Of a DNA stretch of 64,000 bases, positions 25,919-37,638 are shown piece by piece. The first letter of the stretch is position 1, and each line of letters opens with the position of its first letter. Both the position numbers and the translations under genes were made by a program. The notes under the pieces were generated by a model. That model was not told the origin of the DNA. It made no database searches and was given only the letters and a program-made list of their open reading frames with translations. The DNA comes from JANQJA01 sp965267485 (lineage in GTDB: Bacteria > Pseudomonadota > Gammaproteobacteria > Pseudomonadales > Azotimanducaceae): NCBI GenBank assembly GCA_965267485.1, contig OZ254080.1:4216001-4280000 (forward strand). Reading direction: 5' to 3'.

Positions 25919-27184
25919 TCATGTTCTCACCTGACCCTCTCCGAACACGACAAACTTTTGCGACGTGAGCCCCTCGAGCCCGACAGGACCACGGGCGTGC
26001 AGTTTGTCTGTGGAGATACCGATTTCTGCGCCGAGGCCGAATTCGAAGCCGTCGGCAAAGCGAGGAGAGGCGTTGATCATCACTGAACTCGAATCAACTT
26101 CCCGAAGGAAACGACGCCCCTTGGTGTAGCTTTCCGTCACGATCGTGTCGGTGTGCCTCGAACCATACGTATTGATATGTTCGATCGCCTGATCGAGATC
26201 GTCAACCACTTTTATCGACAAAATGGGGCCGAGGTACTCCGCGCGCCAGTCCTCCTCAGTGGCAGGAATGACTGTGCAGATGTTGGAGAGTATCCGCGCC
26301 GTCGCGTCGCACCCGCGAAGTTCGACGTCTTCCGCCTGATAACGGCCTGCAAGGTCAGGCAGGACATCTCCCGCGATCGCGCTGTGAACGAGCAGCGATT
26401 CCATCGAGTTACAGACCGCATAGCGCTGGCACTTCGCGTTGAACGCGATATCGAGGGCCATCTCGCGATCCGCTTCATCATCAATGTAGACGTGGCAGAC
26501 GCCGTCGAGGTGCTTGATCATCGGGATCGTCGCATCCTGCTGAATGCGCTCGATCAGCCCGCGGCCGCCCCGGGGAACGATGATGTCCACATACTCATCC
26601 ATGGTAATCAGTGCACCGACCGCATCCCGATCGGTCGTCTCGATGAGCTGCACCGCCGCGCGGGGCAGACCCGTGCGCTCTAGGCCAGCCCCGATGCACT
26701 CCGCAAGCGCCTTGTTTGAGTGAATCGCCTCACTGCCACCGCGGAGAATCGTCGCGTTGCCAGACTTCAGACAGAGCGCCGCGGCGTCGATCGTCACGTT
26801 CGGCCGCGATTCGTAAATGATGGCAATGACACCGAGCGGCGCCCGCATCCGGCCGATCTGGAGGCCATTGGGACGATAGGCCATGTCGCTGATCTCGCCG
26901 ATCGGGTCCGGCAGGGCCGCAACCTGTTCGAGCCCCTCGATCATGCTGTCGAAGCGCGCAGGCGTGAACTCGAGGCGATCATAGAGCGCATCGCTCAGCC
27001 CCTTGGCCTTGCCCGCCTCAAGATCGAGGGCATTCGCCGCCATCAGATCGTCGCGGCGCGCGCGGATCTCTTCGCCGATCGCGAGCAGCGCCGCGTTCTT
27101 TTCGGCTGTCGATGCACGGTTGACGGCAGCGGACGCCTTTCGTGCCGCTGCACCCATTTCAGTGATGTATGCTTGAATATCCAC
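25919..27184 (-). CDS. proA: Gamma-glutamyl phosphate reductase
   Basis: 421 residues starting with GTG (VDIQAYITEMG). The second step of proline synthesis, NADPH-dependent reduction of glutamyl phosphate. The ALDH-type catalytic cysteine lies in KCQRYAVCNSMESLL. PLGVIAIIYESRPNVT and GGSEAIHSNKAL are family signatures. There is no Shine-Dalgarno site, and a perfect TATAAT ends seven bases before the GTG, so the transcript may be leaderless. The frame continues upstream without a better start. Confidence 0.95.
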   Translation of the reverse strand: MDIQAYITEMGAAARKASAAVNRASTAEKNAALLAIGEEIRARRDDLMAANALDLEAGKAKGLSDALYDRLEFTPARFDSMIEGLEQVAALPDPIGEISDMAYRPNGLQIGRMRAPLGVIAIIYESRPNVTIDAAALCLKSGNATILRGGSEAIHSNKALAECIGAGLERTGLPRAAVQLIETTDRDAVGALITMDEYVDIIVPRGGRGLIERIQQDATIPMIKHLDGVCHVYIDDEADREMALDIAFNAKCQRYAVCNSMESLLVHSAIAGDVLPDLAGRYQAEDVELRGCDATARILSNICTVIPATEEDWRAEYLGPILSIKVVDDLDQAIEHINTYGSRHTDTIVTESYTKGRRFLREVDSSSVMINASPRFADGFEFGLGAEIGISTDKLHARGPVGLEGLTSQKFVVFGEGQVRT

Positions 27185-27190
27185 GCGGCA

Positions 27191-27196
27191 ATTATA
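27191..27196 (-). promoter_or_regulatory. TATAAT -10 element placing +1 on the proA GTG
   Basis: Minus strand TATAAT spans 27191-27196. Standard spacing puts +1 at 27184, the first base of the start codon. A -35 is poor (TCTCAA at 17 bases). Confidence 0.45.
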
Positions 27197-27221
27197 CCTG
27201 AAGCTGCCATCCATTGAGACG

Positions 27222-27887
27222 ATGATGCCGACCGCACCGCTGACGGCGGGATTTTTCGACCAGGAACCGCAGGCGCTGGCCCGCGGTCTGCTCGGCAAGG
27301 TGCTGCGCCATCGGGTCGACGACCTGTGGCTCTCGGCGAGGATCATCGAGGCGGAGGCCTACGACCGGACCGACCGGGCAAGCCATTCGTCGCTCGGCCG
27401 CACACCCTCGCGGGAAGCCATGTTCGACCCGCCAGGCACGATCTATATGTACTACGCCCGGGGCGCAGACTCGCTCAACTTTTCCGCGCGCGGTGCCGGC
27501 AACGCCGTGCTCATCAAGGCCGCATTCCCTGTCGCGGATACGCTGTCGGATCGACGATGTCTCGAGCGGATGCAGGCACTCAACCCGGGAAACCACGGAC
27601 CGAGGACGCTCGAGCGGCTGTGCCGCGGCCAGACCTTGCTCTGCCGCGCACTGGGATTACGGGTCACGGACTGGAATCGCCGCCCCCTCGATCCCGAGCG
27701 ATTTCGCATCGACGATGACGGATACCGGCCGGCCCGGGTCGTTCGATGCCCACGCCTCGGCATTCCGGTCGGACGCGATGAGCATCTGCTGTATCGGTTC
27801 GTCGATGAAAGTTACGCGCGTCACTGCACGAGCAATCCGCTGACGAAGCGGGGCTGGGTCGAAGGCAGGGATTTTGTTCTGGAATAG
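27222..27887 (+). CDS. 3-methyladenine DNA glycosylase (AAG/MPG family)
   Basis: 221 residues. The core motifs of the AAG fold are visible: ARGLLGKVL, the catalytic-site segment ARIIEAEAYDRTDRASHS with Glu, and PPGTIYMYYARG. AAG glycosylases remove alkylated purines. It is divergent from proA with a 37-bp gap and convergent with the LON-domain gene 12 bp away. Two adjacent ATG codons could serve as start; 27222 is the first. Confidence 0.9.
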   Translation: MMPTAPLTAGFFDQEPQALARGLLGKVLRHRVDDLWLSARIIEAEAYDRTDRASHSSLGRTPSREAMFDPPGTIYMYYARGADSLNFSARGAGNAVLIKAAFPVADTLSDRRCLERMQALNPGNHGPRTLERLCRGQTLLCRALGLRVTDWNRRPLDPERFRIDDDGYRPARVVRCPRLGIPVGRDEHLLYRFVDESYARHCTSNPLTKRGWVEGRDFVLE

Positions 27888-27899
27888 ACCCGGCGCCGG

Positions 27900-28502
27900 T
27901 CAGGACTTCGCGTTCTGCATCCGGTCGATCAGTTTCTCGAGTTCATTGAGACGCGCGAGCGGATTCTTCATCTCGAGCATGCGCTGCTTGAACTGATTCG
28001 GACATGGCAGCAACTCGGTCAACCTCGCACCGACTTCCCGTGCCTGTTCGTAATTGACCTCGAGCTTGAGATTCTGGACCGCCTCGTGCTCCAGAAACAT
28101 CTCGAGCAGATTGACGAGGTGGAGCTGGTTCTCGGGAATTTCGGCCTCTTCCTCGAGCTCGATAAACTCGACGTGCGCCATCATCAACCTGTCAGCGGTC
28201 TCGTAGAAATCCCGGACCACGAACTTGACCTGACCTTCGACCATGACGAGCGGCATGCCGTTATCGCTCTGGTCGAAGTCGACGATGGTCGCATAGGTGC
28301 CGCACCATGAGACTGTCGGCAGCTGGTCTTCCGGGCTCGACAGCGCCTGCTCACCCTCTTCGATGAGCACGACACCGAAGCCCACGTTGTCTCGCAGGCA
28401 CCGGCCGATCATGTCCTGGTATCGGGCTTCGATGATTTCAATGGGGAGCTTGCCACCCGGAAACAGGACGACGGGCAGGGGAAAGAGCGCTATTTCAGCC
28501 AT
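27900..28502 (-). CDS. LON substrate-binding-domain protein
   Basis: 200 residues with only the LON N-terminal (PUA-like) domain: ALFPLPVVLFPGGKLPIEIIEARY, then YATIVDF and VEGQVKFVV. There is no AAA or protease domain. Stand-alone LON-domain proteins are common in proteobacteria and their role is unsettled. The start at 28502 is chosen because TAGAAT at 28509-28514 puts +1 exactly on this ATG and no Shine-Dalgarno site is present; ATG at 28508 would add two residues. Confidence 0.88.
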   Translation of the reverse strand: MAEIALFPLPVVLFPGGKLPIEIIEARYQDMIGRCLRDNVGFGVVLIEEGEQALSSPEDQLPTVSWCGTYATIVDFDQSDNGMPLVMVEGQVKFVVRDFYETADRLMMAHVEFIELEEEAEIPENQLHLVNLLEMFLEHEAVQNLKLEVNYEQAREVGARLTELLPCPNQFKQRMLEMKNPLARLNELEKLIDRMQNAKS

Positions 28503-28508
28503 GCCCAT

Positions 28509-28514
28509 ATTCTA
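28509..28514 (-). promoter_or_regulatory. -10 element TAGAAT for a leaderless LON-domain transcript
   Basis: Minus strand TAGACC, 16 bases, TAGAAT (5 of 6). The +1 would be 28502, the A of the second in-frame ATG. Confidence 0.4.
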
Positions 28515-28534
28515 ACGCAAGCGAGCCTTCGGTC

Positions 28535-28546
28535 TAGCACGTGCTA
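28535..28546. promoter_or_regulatory. Perfect 12-bp palindrome TAGCACGTGCTA between uppP and the LON gene
   Basis: It lies in the 54-bp divergent gap, overlaps the uppP -10 element (TACTAT, 28545-28550) and lies upstream of the LON gene -10. It could be an operator for both genes; the regulator is unknown. Confidence 0.4.
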
Positions 28547-28556
28547 CTATCCAGAC

Positions 28557-29354
28557 GTGGATGTGTTTCATGCGATCGCCCTTGCCCTGATTCAGGGCAT
28601 CACTGAATTCCTGCCGATATCGAGTTCGGCACACCTCATTCTTCCTTTCGAACTGCTGGGCTGGCCCGACCAGGGGCTGGCGTTCGACGTCGCCGTACAC
28701 CTCGGCTCGCTGATCGCCGTGCTCTGGTACTTTCGGGCCGACCTGATCCGGCTGACGGGCGCGACGCTCACGGGATTATGGAAGCGGGAGCTGAACGCCG
28801 ATGCCGGCTTCGCGCTGAACCTGCTGATCGCGAGCCTGCCGATCATCCCGGCAGGATTCCTGTTGAAGGATCTCGTCGAGACGGAACTGAGATCGATCGA
28901 AGTCATCGCCATGACGACGATCGTGTTCGGTCTCGCGCTGCTCGCGGCTGATCGGTTCGGGAACCGCCATCGAACCAGCACGGAACTGACGCCAGCGCAT
29001 GCCCTGGCCATCGGACTTGCCCAGTGCCTCGCACTGATACCGGGTACGTCGCGGTCGGGTATCACGATGACGATGGCGCTGCTGTCGGGCTACTCGCGCG
29101 AGGCAAGCGCACGCATCTCATTTCTGCTGTCGATCCCGGCCATCGCCGGCGCATCGACGCTCGCGCTGCTTGATCTGGTGGCGGCAGAAGATGCGGTGGA
29201 CTGGACGGCCCTGGGCATCGGGCTGGTGGGTGCAGGCGTGTCGGCCTACCTGTGTATTACGCTGTTCCTGGAGTTCATCACGCGACTCGGCTTCTTGCCG
29301 TTTGTGATCTACCGCCTGTTGCTCGGCCTCGTCCTGATAACACTGATCATCTGA
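28557..29354 (+). CDS. uppP: Undecaprenyl-diphosphatase
   Basis: 265 residues with GTG start (VDVFHAIALALIQG). Both BacA/UppP motifs are present: EFLPISSSAHLIL and PGTSRSGITMT, with eight predicted TM segments. The enzyme recycles the C55 lipid carrier for wall synthesis. No ribosome site precedes the GTG, and TACTAT seven bases upstream suggests a leaderless start. Confidence 0.95.
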   Translation: MDVFHAIALALIQGITEFLPISSSAHLILPFELLGWPDQGLAFDVAVHLGSLIAVLWYFRADLIRLTGATLTGLWKRELNADAGFALNLLIASLPIIPAGFLLKDLVETELRSIEVIAMTTIVFGLALLAADRFGNRHRTSTELTPAHALAIGLAQCLALIPGTSRSGITMTMALLSGYSREASARISFLLSIPAIAGASTLALLDLVAAEDAVDWTALGIGLVGAGVSAYLCITLFLEFITRLGFLPFVIYRLLLGLVLITLII

Positions 29355-29368
29355 TGAAGTGGCACCGC

Positions 29369-29494
29369 CGGCCGGGGAAGGGGCATCCCTCCCGGCAGGC
29401 TGGAGGACATGGATGTCCGAAAGCCAGCGTACATGGATGTACCGGGGCGCGTAGCCTTGCAGCGGTGCCGGGAGGGATGCCCCTTCCCCGGCCG
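29369..29494. repeat. 126-bp composite inverted repeat between convergent uppP and ssb
   Basis: Arms of 29 bp at 29369-29397 and 29466-29494 are perfectly complementary. The centre has two small palindromes of the same design, GGACATGGATGTCC (29405-29418) and GTACATGGATGTAC (29429-29442). It lies between convergent genes and may end both transcripts, or be a mobile hairpin repeat. There is no T-run and no coding frame for a transposase. Confidence 0.75.
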
Positions 29495-29511
29495 ACGACG
29501 CGAGCGACGAG

Positions 29512-29988
29512 CTAGAAAGGAATATCGTCGTCGAAATCTTCGGGGGGCGGCGAGGAGAAGTCATCCGCCGGGCCGGAATTGCCGCCGGACGAACCACCGG
29601 ATGAGGAGCCGCCACCGTAGTTGCCGCCGCCTCCGCCGCCACCATAGTCACCGCGGCTGTCGAGCATCTGCATCTCGTTCGCCACAATTTCCGTCGTGTA
29701 GTGCTTCTGGCCCTCACGTTCCCACTGGCGCGTCCGCAGTTCGCCTTCGATGTAGACCTTGGAGCCCTTCTTGAGGTACTCGCCAGCGATCTCCGCCAGC
29801 CGCCGGAAGAACACCACCCGGTGCCATTCCGTGCGCTCATTCTGCTGGCCGGAATCCCGATCCTTCCAGGTCACGCTCGTGGCCAGCCGGATATTCGTGA
29901 CCGCATTGCCATCCTGCAGGTACCGCGTTTCCGGATCAGCACCCAGATTCCCGACCAGAATGACCTTGTTGACTCCTCTTGATGCCAT
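29512..29988 (-). CDS. ssb: Single-stranded DNA-binding protein
   Basis: 158 residues. The OB-fold (about 1-110) begins ASRGVNKVILVGNLGADPE, then a Gly/Ser-rich linker and the acidic tail ending DDDIPF, which docks partner repair and replication proteins. Its neighbour order ssb-MFS-uvrA is conserved in gammaproteobacteria. Confidence 0.97.
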   Translation of the reverse strand: MASRGVNKVILVGNLGADPETRYLQDGNAVTNIRLATSVTWKDRDSGQQNERTEWHRVVFFRRLAEIAGEYLKKGSKVYIEGELRTRQWEREGQKHYTTEIVANEMQMLDSRGDYGGGGGGGNYGGGSSSGGSSGGNSGPADDFSSPPPEDFDDDIPF

Positions 29989-30008
29989 GATGCTGACTCC
30001 TTCGTATT

Positions 30009-31370
30009 CTAGTTCGCGACCGGCCGGGCAAAACCCAGCGATCCCAGTGAGGACGAATCCCAGATCGCGCGGTCGACTTTCAGATAGGCAAGCTTCTCGT
30101 CTTCGAGCAGCGCCACGTCGACAACACCGTCGAGGGATAATAGCGCGTCCGCAACACCGGATGCACTCAGCGCATCCTGATCAGCGATGCGGCAGGTGAT
30201 CGTGCGGTAGCTGCCAACCTTCGGCATGCCGAATGTGGCGATGAACCACAGGACGCAAACGGCAGCATTCACGTACATCAACTGGGAAAGATCCCACCCG
30301 CCGAGCAGGTATCCGCCGACCATGCCACCAACAAAGCCCCCGGCAAACTGGGACGTCGAAAATACGCCCATCGCCGTACCGCGCTGACCGGCAGGTGCAA
30401 TCTTGCTGACGAGCGCGGGCAAGACCGACTCCAGCAGGTTGAACGCCATGAAGAACAGCACCATCGTGACGATGACGGGCACATAGGTTGAAACGTTCGC
30501 AAACAGGATCGACGTGAGACCGAAGGTGCTGATCATGACCAGCAGCATCCCGCGCGCGTAGCCCTTGTGGTCTGCCAGATAGATGAACGGCACCATGGCA
30601 ACGAACGATGCAAGCAGGATCGACAGGTAATAAAGGTAGTGATCCTCATCGGCGATTCGACCCGTCTGCTGCATCAACAGCGGCATGACGATGAAACTGC
30701 TCATGAGCAGATAGTGCAGCAGGAAGATGCCGAGCGCCGTTCTCAGCAGCGCCGGGTTGGCAGCGACAGGGATGAGCGCACGAACATCGATCACCACCGC
30801 GGGGTTTCGGCTGTGCACGATCGGGGCCGGAATCGTGGGCAACACCAGCAGGCCGACCACCGCACCCGCGGCACAGAACCAGAAGACACCGGAGAGACCC
30901 GCACGACTGGCGATATAGGGGCCGAGAATCAGTGCGAGGCCGAATGAAGCCGCAATGCTGATGCCCACGATCGCCATGGCCTTCGAGCGATGCTCGGCCC
31001 GGGTCACGTCCGAGACCAGCGCGAGCAGGGTACTGGCGATGGCGCCGCATCCCTGCAGGAAGCGGCCGACGACCACGCCCGCCATCGAGTCAGCATACGC
31101 CGCGACGACACTGCCAATCAGGAAGATGACGAGGCCGCCTGCGATGACACGCTTTCGCCCGATTCGGTCGGACAGCAGGCCGAGCGGAATCTGCAGACAG
31201 GCCTGAGACAACCCGTAGACGCCGAGCGCAAGGCCGATGAGCAGCGGCGTTGCGCCGTCGATGTCGTTCGCGACCATCGGCAGCACGGGCAACACCATGA
31301 ACAGGCCGAGCATGCGAACGATGTAAAGAAAGCCAACCGCTCCCGCGGAGCGTATTTCCAGACCAGTCAT
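30009..31370 (-). CDS. MFS transporter of the YajR type, with a C-terminal ferredoxin-like domain
   Basis: 453 residues. Twelve TM segments are expected; motif A appears as GLLSDRIGRKRV. After TM12 (about residue 375) a soluble domain of about 70 residues follows (ISCRIADQ-like start, DALLSLDGVVDVALLEDE), like the YAM domain of YajR. The substrate is unknown. It is divergent from uvrA and lies upstream of ssb. Confidence 0.9.
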   Translation of the reverse strand: MTGLEIRSAGAVGFLYIVRMLGLFMVLPVLPMVANDIDGATPLLIGLALGVYGLSQACLQIPLGLLSDRIGRKRVIAGGLVIFLIGSVVAAYADSMAGVVVGRFLQGCGAIASTLLALVSDVTRAEHRSKAMAIVGISIAASFGLALILGPYIASRAGLSGVFWFCAAGAVVGLLVLPTIPAPIVHSRNPAVVIDVRALIPVAANPALLRTALGIFLLHYLLMSSFIVMPLLMQQTGRIADEDHYLYYLSILLASFVAMVPFIYLADHKGYARGMLLVMISTFGLTSILFANVSTYVPVIVTMVLFFMAFNLLESVLPALVSKIAPAGQRGTAMGVFSTSQFAGGFVGGMVGGYLLGGWDLSQLMYVNAAVCVLWFIATFGMPKVGSYRTITCRIADQDALSASGVADALLSLDGVVDVALLEDEKLAYLKVDRAIWDSSSLGSLGFARPVAN

Positions 31371-31427
31371 TCAGGGAACCAGCGAAGGCAGAAACCAACC
31401 GGCGCTTTGCCGGACTACTCGCAAACT

Positions 31428-31433
31428 TATAAT
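31428..31433 (+). promoter_or_regulatory. TATAAT -10 in the uvrA/MFS divergent region
   Basis: TATAAT is preceded by TTGCCG at 15 bases. It would give uvrA a leader of about 130 bases. No LexA box (CTGT-N8-ACAG) was found in 31371-31573. The 203-bp gap holds no other recognised signal. Confidence 0.3.
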
Positions 31434-31573
31434 ATCGAGCCCCTTCGACGTCGGCAGGGACGTAAGAGAATGCATCAGCGCGAGCGGCCCCGGATGGTAA
31501 CAAATGCCGTCATCACTCTCACCCTCGACGTCCGGCATCCACCATAAAGTCAGGCCAGGCAAGCACACACCCT

Positions 31574-34417
<2,844 letters not shown>

Positions 34418-34424
34418 GGCCGGG

Positions 34425-34655
34425 ATGTCGACCGCAGGTGCTGCCGAGTTCGAACTTCACATTTCTGTCGCCGAGATGTCCCGTTACTACCGGGGCGAGG
34501 CAATCAACGTTCGGGTCACGGCGACCAACGGTCAGGTCATCCAGTTCCCCGCGTCCATGCTTCGACCGCACGTCACGTCCGCAGGCATCGATGGGTACTT
34601 TCGCATCGAGTGGAATGCCGACGGCAAGCTCGAACGGCTCGAGCGGCTAAGGTGA
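34425..34655 (+). CDS. DUF2835 family protein
   Basis: 76 residues with the pattern MSRYYRGEA, VQFPASMLRPHVT-like segment (VIQFPASMLRPHVT) and GIDGYFRIEW. DUF2835 proteins are small, beta-rich and of unknown function, and occur near uvrA or motility genes in gammaproteobacteria. It probably shares the uvrA transcript. Confidence 0.85.
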   Translation: MSTAGAAEFELHISVAEMSRYYRGEAINVRVTATNGQVIQFPASMLRPHVTSAGIDGYFRIEWNADGKLERLERLR

Positions 34656-34724
34656 GCCGCCCCCCTGCCCGGCGGACCTCAGCAACCGCGAGGACAGGGG
34701 AGCAACTCTGGCGCACTGACCGGT

Positions 34725-35099
34725 TCAGGCGGCGACGGGCACCCGCCCCGCCCAGAAGACAGCATCCTCCAGATCATCGAAGAGCCGGACACTCTCGAAG
34801 CCGCGACAGGCCGCACGGGCAAAGAGCTCCGCGGTTTCCCGGTCCTTTTCGTTGACCAGCAGCGCGCGGGCACAGACCGGAATCTCGGTGCCAATTCGGC
34901 GGGCCAGGTGTTCGAGGTGGTCGCAGGACAGCGCGATGCGCCGGGCGGGCCGGAAGTCGAGTACCAGACCATAATCCGGAAACTCGGCCATCGCCCTGAT
35001 ACGGCCAATCGCTTCCCACGATTGATGCTCGGTGAAGATGTCGCTCGCCGTCTGGCGAATGAGATGGTGCTCGTGATCGAGCTCGATGCAATACGACAT
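34725..35099 (-). CDS. STAS/SpoIIAA-like small protein of unknown function
   Basis: 124 residues. ATG at 35099 has AGGAGG six bases upstream. The layout (YGLVLDFRPA near residue 45, RALLVNEKD near residue 80, VRLFDDLEDAVFWAG near the end) fits a STAS or SpoIIAA-like alpha/beta fold. No phosphorylation site is clear. It follows the hybrid kinase on the same strand after a 123-bp gap. Confidence 0.65.
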   Translation of the reverse strand: MSYCIELDHEHHLIRQTASDIFTEHQSWEAIGRIRAMAEFPDYGLVLDFRPARRIALSCDHLEHLARRIGTEIPVCARALLVNEKDRETAELFARAACRGFESVRLFDDLEDAVFWAGRVPVAA

Positions 35100-35222
35100 G
35101 GACACCCTCCTTCTGATGAACGATCTGACGATCAGACAGGAGAGATTCTGGGGGGCGCGCGTAAGGCTTGTTGCCGCGGCAGGTATTTTTGCTTCAACGA
35201 GCGTGAAGGAGTGTAAGCGGGA

Positions 35223-37628
35223 TCAATGTCCCAGCAGGTCGATCACTTCCTGGTAACGATAGCGCTCGACCATCGACGACAGTTCCCCCGCAGCAGCCCG
35301 ATCAATCGTCGAGTAGCTGCCGAGCAGGCGTTTGAACTCCAGCGGGTCTGCCCGCATCAGGCTGTCACGCAGGTCCTGACGCTGGGTCACGGTCAGCGAA
35401 TCGAGGGAAAATTCACCCGGCGCCTCGCTGGCGGCAGCCTCTTCCTCGAAGTTCTTTTCGATAACATCGAGGATCATGCCGAGGCGGAACGGCTTTTTGA
35501 CAAAGCCGTCGATGCCGGCCTCCTCCGCGCGCTTGATGTCGCCGTCGAACACGTTGGCCGATACGGCGATGATCCGCGTATTGAGCCGGGACTTGATCTC
35601 CCTCGCTGCCTGGTACCCGTCCATGCGGGGCATCTGCAGGTCCATCAGAACCACATGGGGCTGGCACTGCATCGCGACCTCGATTCCCTCGAGGCCGTCT
35701 TCCGCCTCATAGAACTCATAGCCGACCCGCGTCAGCAGCTGGTTCAGCAACTGCCGGTTGGAATCACTGTCATCGACCACGAGCACACGCACGTTCCCTG
35801 CCGCTTTTTCTGCTTCCTTCGCTTCCTCAGCAAATCCGCTGACCGGAATCAGGATCTTGAAGCAGGCGCCCTTTCGCACCTCGGTTTCGACCTCGATGGT
35901 GCCGCCCAGCGCATCGACGAAACTCTTGCAGATCGCAAGGCCAAGGCCAGAGCCTTCCGCCTCCCCGTTCTCGTGATCCAGCGGCTGGAAGGGCTCGAAC
36001 AGCACCTCGAGCCGCTTCTCGTCGATGCCCGGGCCCGTATCGCTGACCTCGAGAAGCAGGTGTCCGCTCTGTCGTGCGATGACCACGGAGACTTCGCCTT
36101 CGCTGGTGAACTGAAGCGCATTGTTGACGAGATGAACCAGAATCTGTCGAATCTTGTCCTCATCGGAAACGAGCGTCGCCGGACAGTTTTCCATCAGCCG
36201 AACCGAGAACCGGAGACCGGCTTCCCTCGCCCGCTCATCAAACTGCTCCTCGATGCCGCGCCGCAGGGATTCGGCCTCGAACTCGACCTCGTCGACCTCG
36301 ATAGCGCCGGAATCAATCCGGGCGATGTCGATGATGTTGTTGAGAAGATCGAGCAAACCGACGCCGGCCTGCAGCGACATCTCGATGTTCTTGCGATCCA
36401 TGGGGCTGAGCTCGTCCTTCTGCAGCACGAGCTGCTGGAAGCCGAGCATGGCGTTGAGCGGCGTTCTGATCTCATGGGAGATATTGGCGAGGAACTTGGA
36501 TTTCGCCCGGCTTGCCGCCTCGGCCTCCGCCCGCCGGTGGTTCGCGAGCTGACGCTGTTTGAGATCTGACATGTCGGAGATGACTGCAATCACGCGCTGC
36601 ACCTCCGCATTCTCGTCGACTTCGAACGGCCGGACGAGCAGATTGAAGGGAATGCTGCGACCGTTGCGTAACACCCACTCGAGCCGGCTGGCCATCTGCA
36701 CCTGGCCTGTCTCGAATGCCTGGCGAATCGCGTTCAGCCCCTGCCCGGTATCGCCACCACCCTCGGAGCGGATGCTGAAGTCTGCGATCTCCTGCTTTTC
36801 CGCAACGCCCAGCCTTCGCATGGCGTCCTTGTTGACGAACTCCGGCACCCGGTGCCGCTGATAAATGAGGATCGGGAACGGCAGGATATCGAGGAACTCT
36901 TTCAGCCGCTTGTCCCGCAGCGTGTCCCGCGTCGTGACGTCACGCACCAGGCAGTAGACGCCGCGGTTGCCATCGCGACTGAGCAGCGATACTTCAACGC
37001 GAATGTGCCGGCCGTCTGCGCAGATCGCTTCGAGCACGCGGGCGTGCATGAGGATGCGGTCGCCGCGATTGCGGAAACTCTCCAGCAGCCGGCTATACGT
37101 CCGAAGACCGGTCTCGGTGAATATGTCGTCAACCCGCTTGCCGACCATGTCGGAATGTTCATAGCCGAAGAAGCCCAGCGCGTGACGATTGACGTCAACG
37201 ACGACGCCATCGTCGGAAAGCAGCAGCACCCCGTCCGTGCAATCACTCAGCAGCCGGTCGAGCTGGCGCGACGCACCGCTCGTTTCTGAAACGATGCCGC
37301 GAATCGAGCCATCGTCATCGACCTGCCAGCGAAACGCGAGATCGAACCCGTTGATCACCGCCTCGAAATCTCCTGCACCGTCGGTCTTCCATTCAGGCAG
37401 CAGCGAAATGGCGCGCGCGAGGTCAGCATCGGCAATCGAACGTTCGAGTGCCGCGCCATCATGACAACCGGCGCGATCGAGCAGGCGCCGCGCCCCCACC
37501 GACAGACGGAGTTCGGCATCATCGGGCAGGTAATGCCAGTTGCCAATTTCCGCCAGGACCTCAGACGCGACGAACTCCGGCGGCAACGGGAGTTCGGCGA
37601 TCGAGAGCTGCTTCAGGGTTTCGCGCAT
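35223..37628 (-). CDS. Hybrid sensor histidine kinase with PAS domains and receiver
   Basis: 801 residues, no TM segments. PAS-like domains are at about 20-115, 125-235 and 245-355. HisKA has phospho-acceptor His385 (SHEIRTPLN). HATPase motifs are HLVNNALQF (N box), SDTGPGID (G1) and GSGLGLAIC (G2). A receiver domain has phospho-acceptor Asp663 (VVLMDLQMP). The tail (740-801) is helical. It is the last gene of the cheY-cheW operon, 11 bp after cheB, so it may link the chemosensory path to another output. No cognate regulator is present. Confidence 0.93.
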   Translation of the reverse strand: MRETLKQLSIAELPLPPEFVASEVLAEIGNWHYLPDDAELRLSVGARRLLDRAGCHDGAALERSIADADLARAISLLPEWKTDGAGDFEAVINGFDLAFRWQVDDDGSIRGIVSETSGASRQLDRLLSDCTDGVLLLSDDGVVVDVNRHALGFFGYEHSDMVGKRVDDIFTETGLRTYSRLLESFRNRGDRILMHARVLEAICADGRHIRVEVSLLSRDGNRGVYCLVRDVTTRDTLRDKRLKEFLDILPFPILIYQRHRVPEFVNKDAMRRLGVAEKQEIADFSIRSEGGGDTGQGLNAIRQAFETGQVQMASRLEWVLRNGRSIPFNLLVRPFEVDENAEVQRVIAVISDMSDLKQRQLANHRRAEAEAASRAKSKFLANISHEIRTPLNAMLGFQQLVLQKDELSPMDRKNIEMSLQAGVGLLDLLNNIIDIARIDSGAIEVDEVEFEAESLRRGIEEQFDERAREAGLRFSVRLMENCPATLVSDEDKIRQILVHLVNNALQFTSEGEVSVVIARQSGHLLLEVSDTGPGIDEKRLEVLFEPFQPLDHENGEAEGSGLGLAICKSFVDALGGTIEVETEVRKGACFKILIPVSGFAEEAKEAEKAAGNVRVLVVDDSDSNRQLLNQLLTRVGYEFYEAEDGLEGIEVAMQCQPHVVLMDLQMPRMDGYQAAREIKSRLNTRIIAVSANVFDGDIKRAEEAGIDGFVKKPFRLGMILDVIEKNFEEEAAASEAPGEFSLDSLTVTQRQDLRDSLMRADPLEFKRLLGSYSTIDRAAAGELSSMVERYRYQEVIDLLGH

Positions 37629-37638
37629 GGATTCGTGC

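Noticed and set aside
31371..31573. LexA box for uvrA
   Set aside because: No CTGT-N8-ACAG-like sequence was found on reading this gap.
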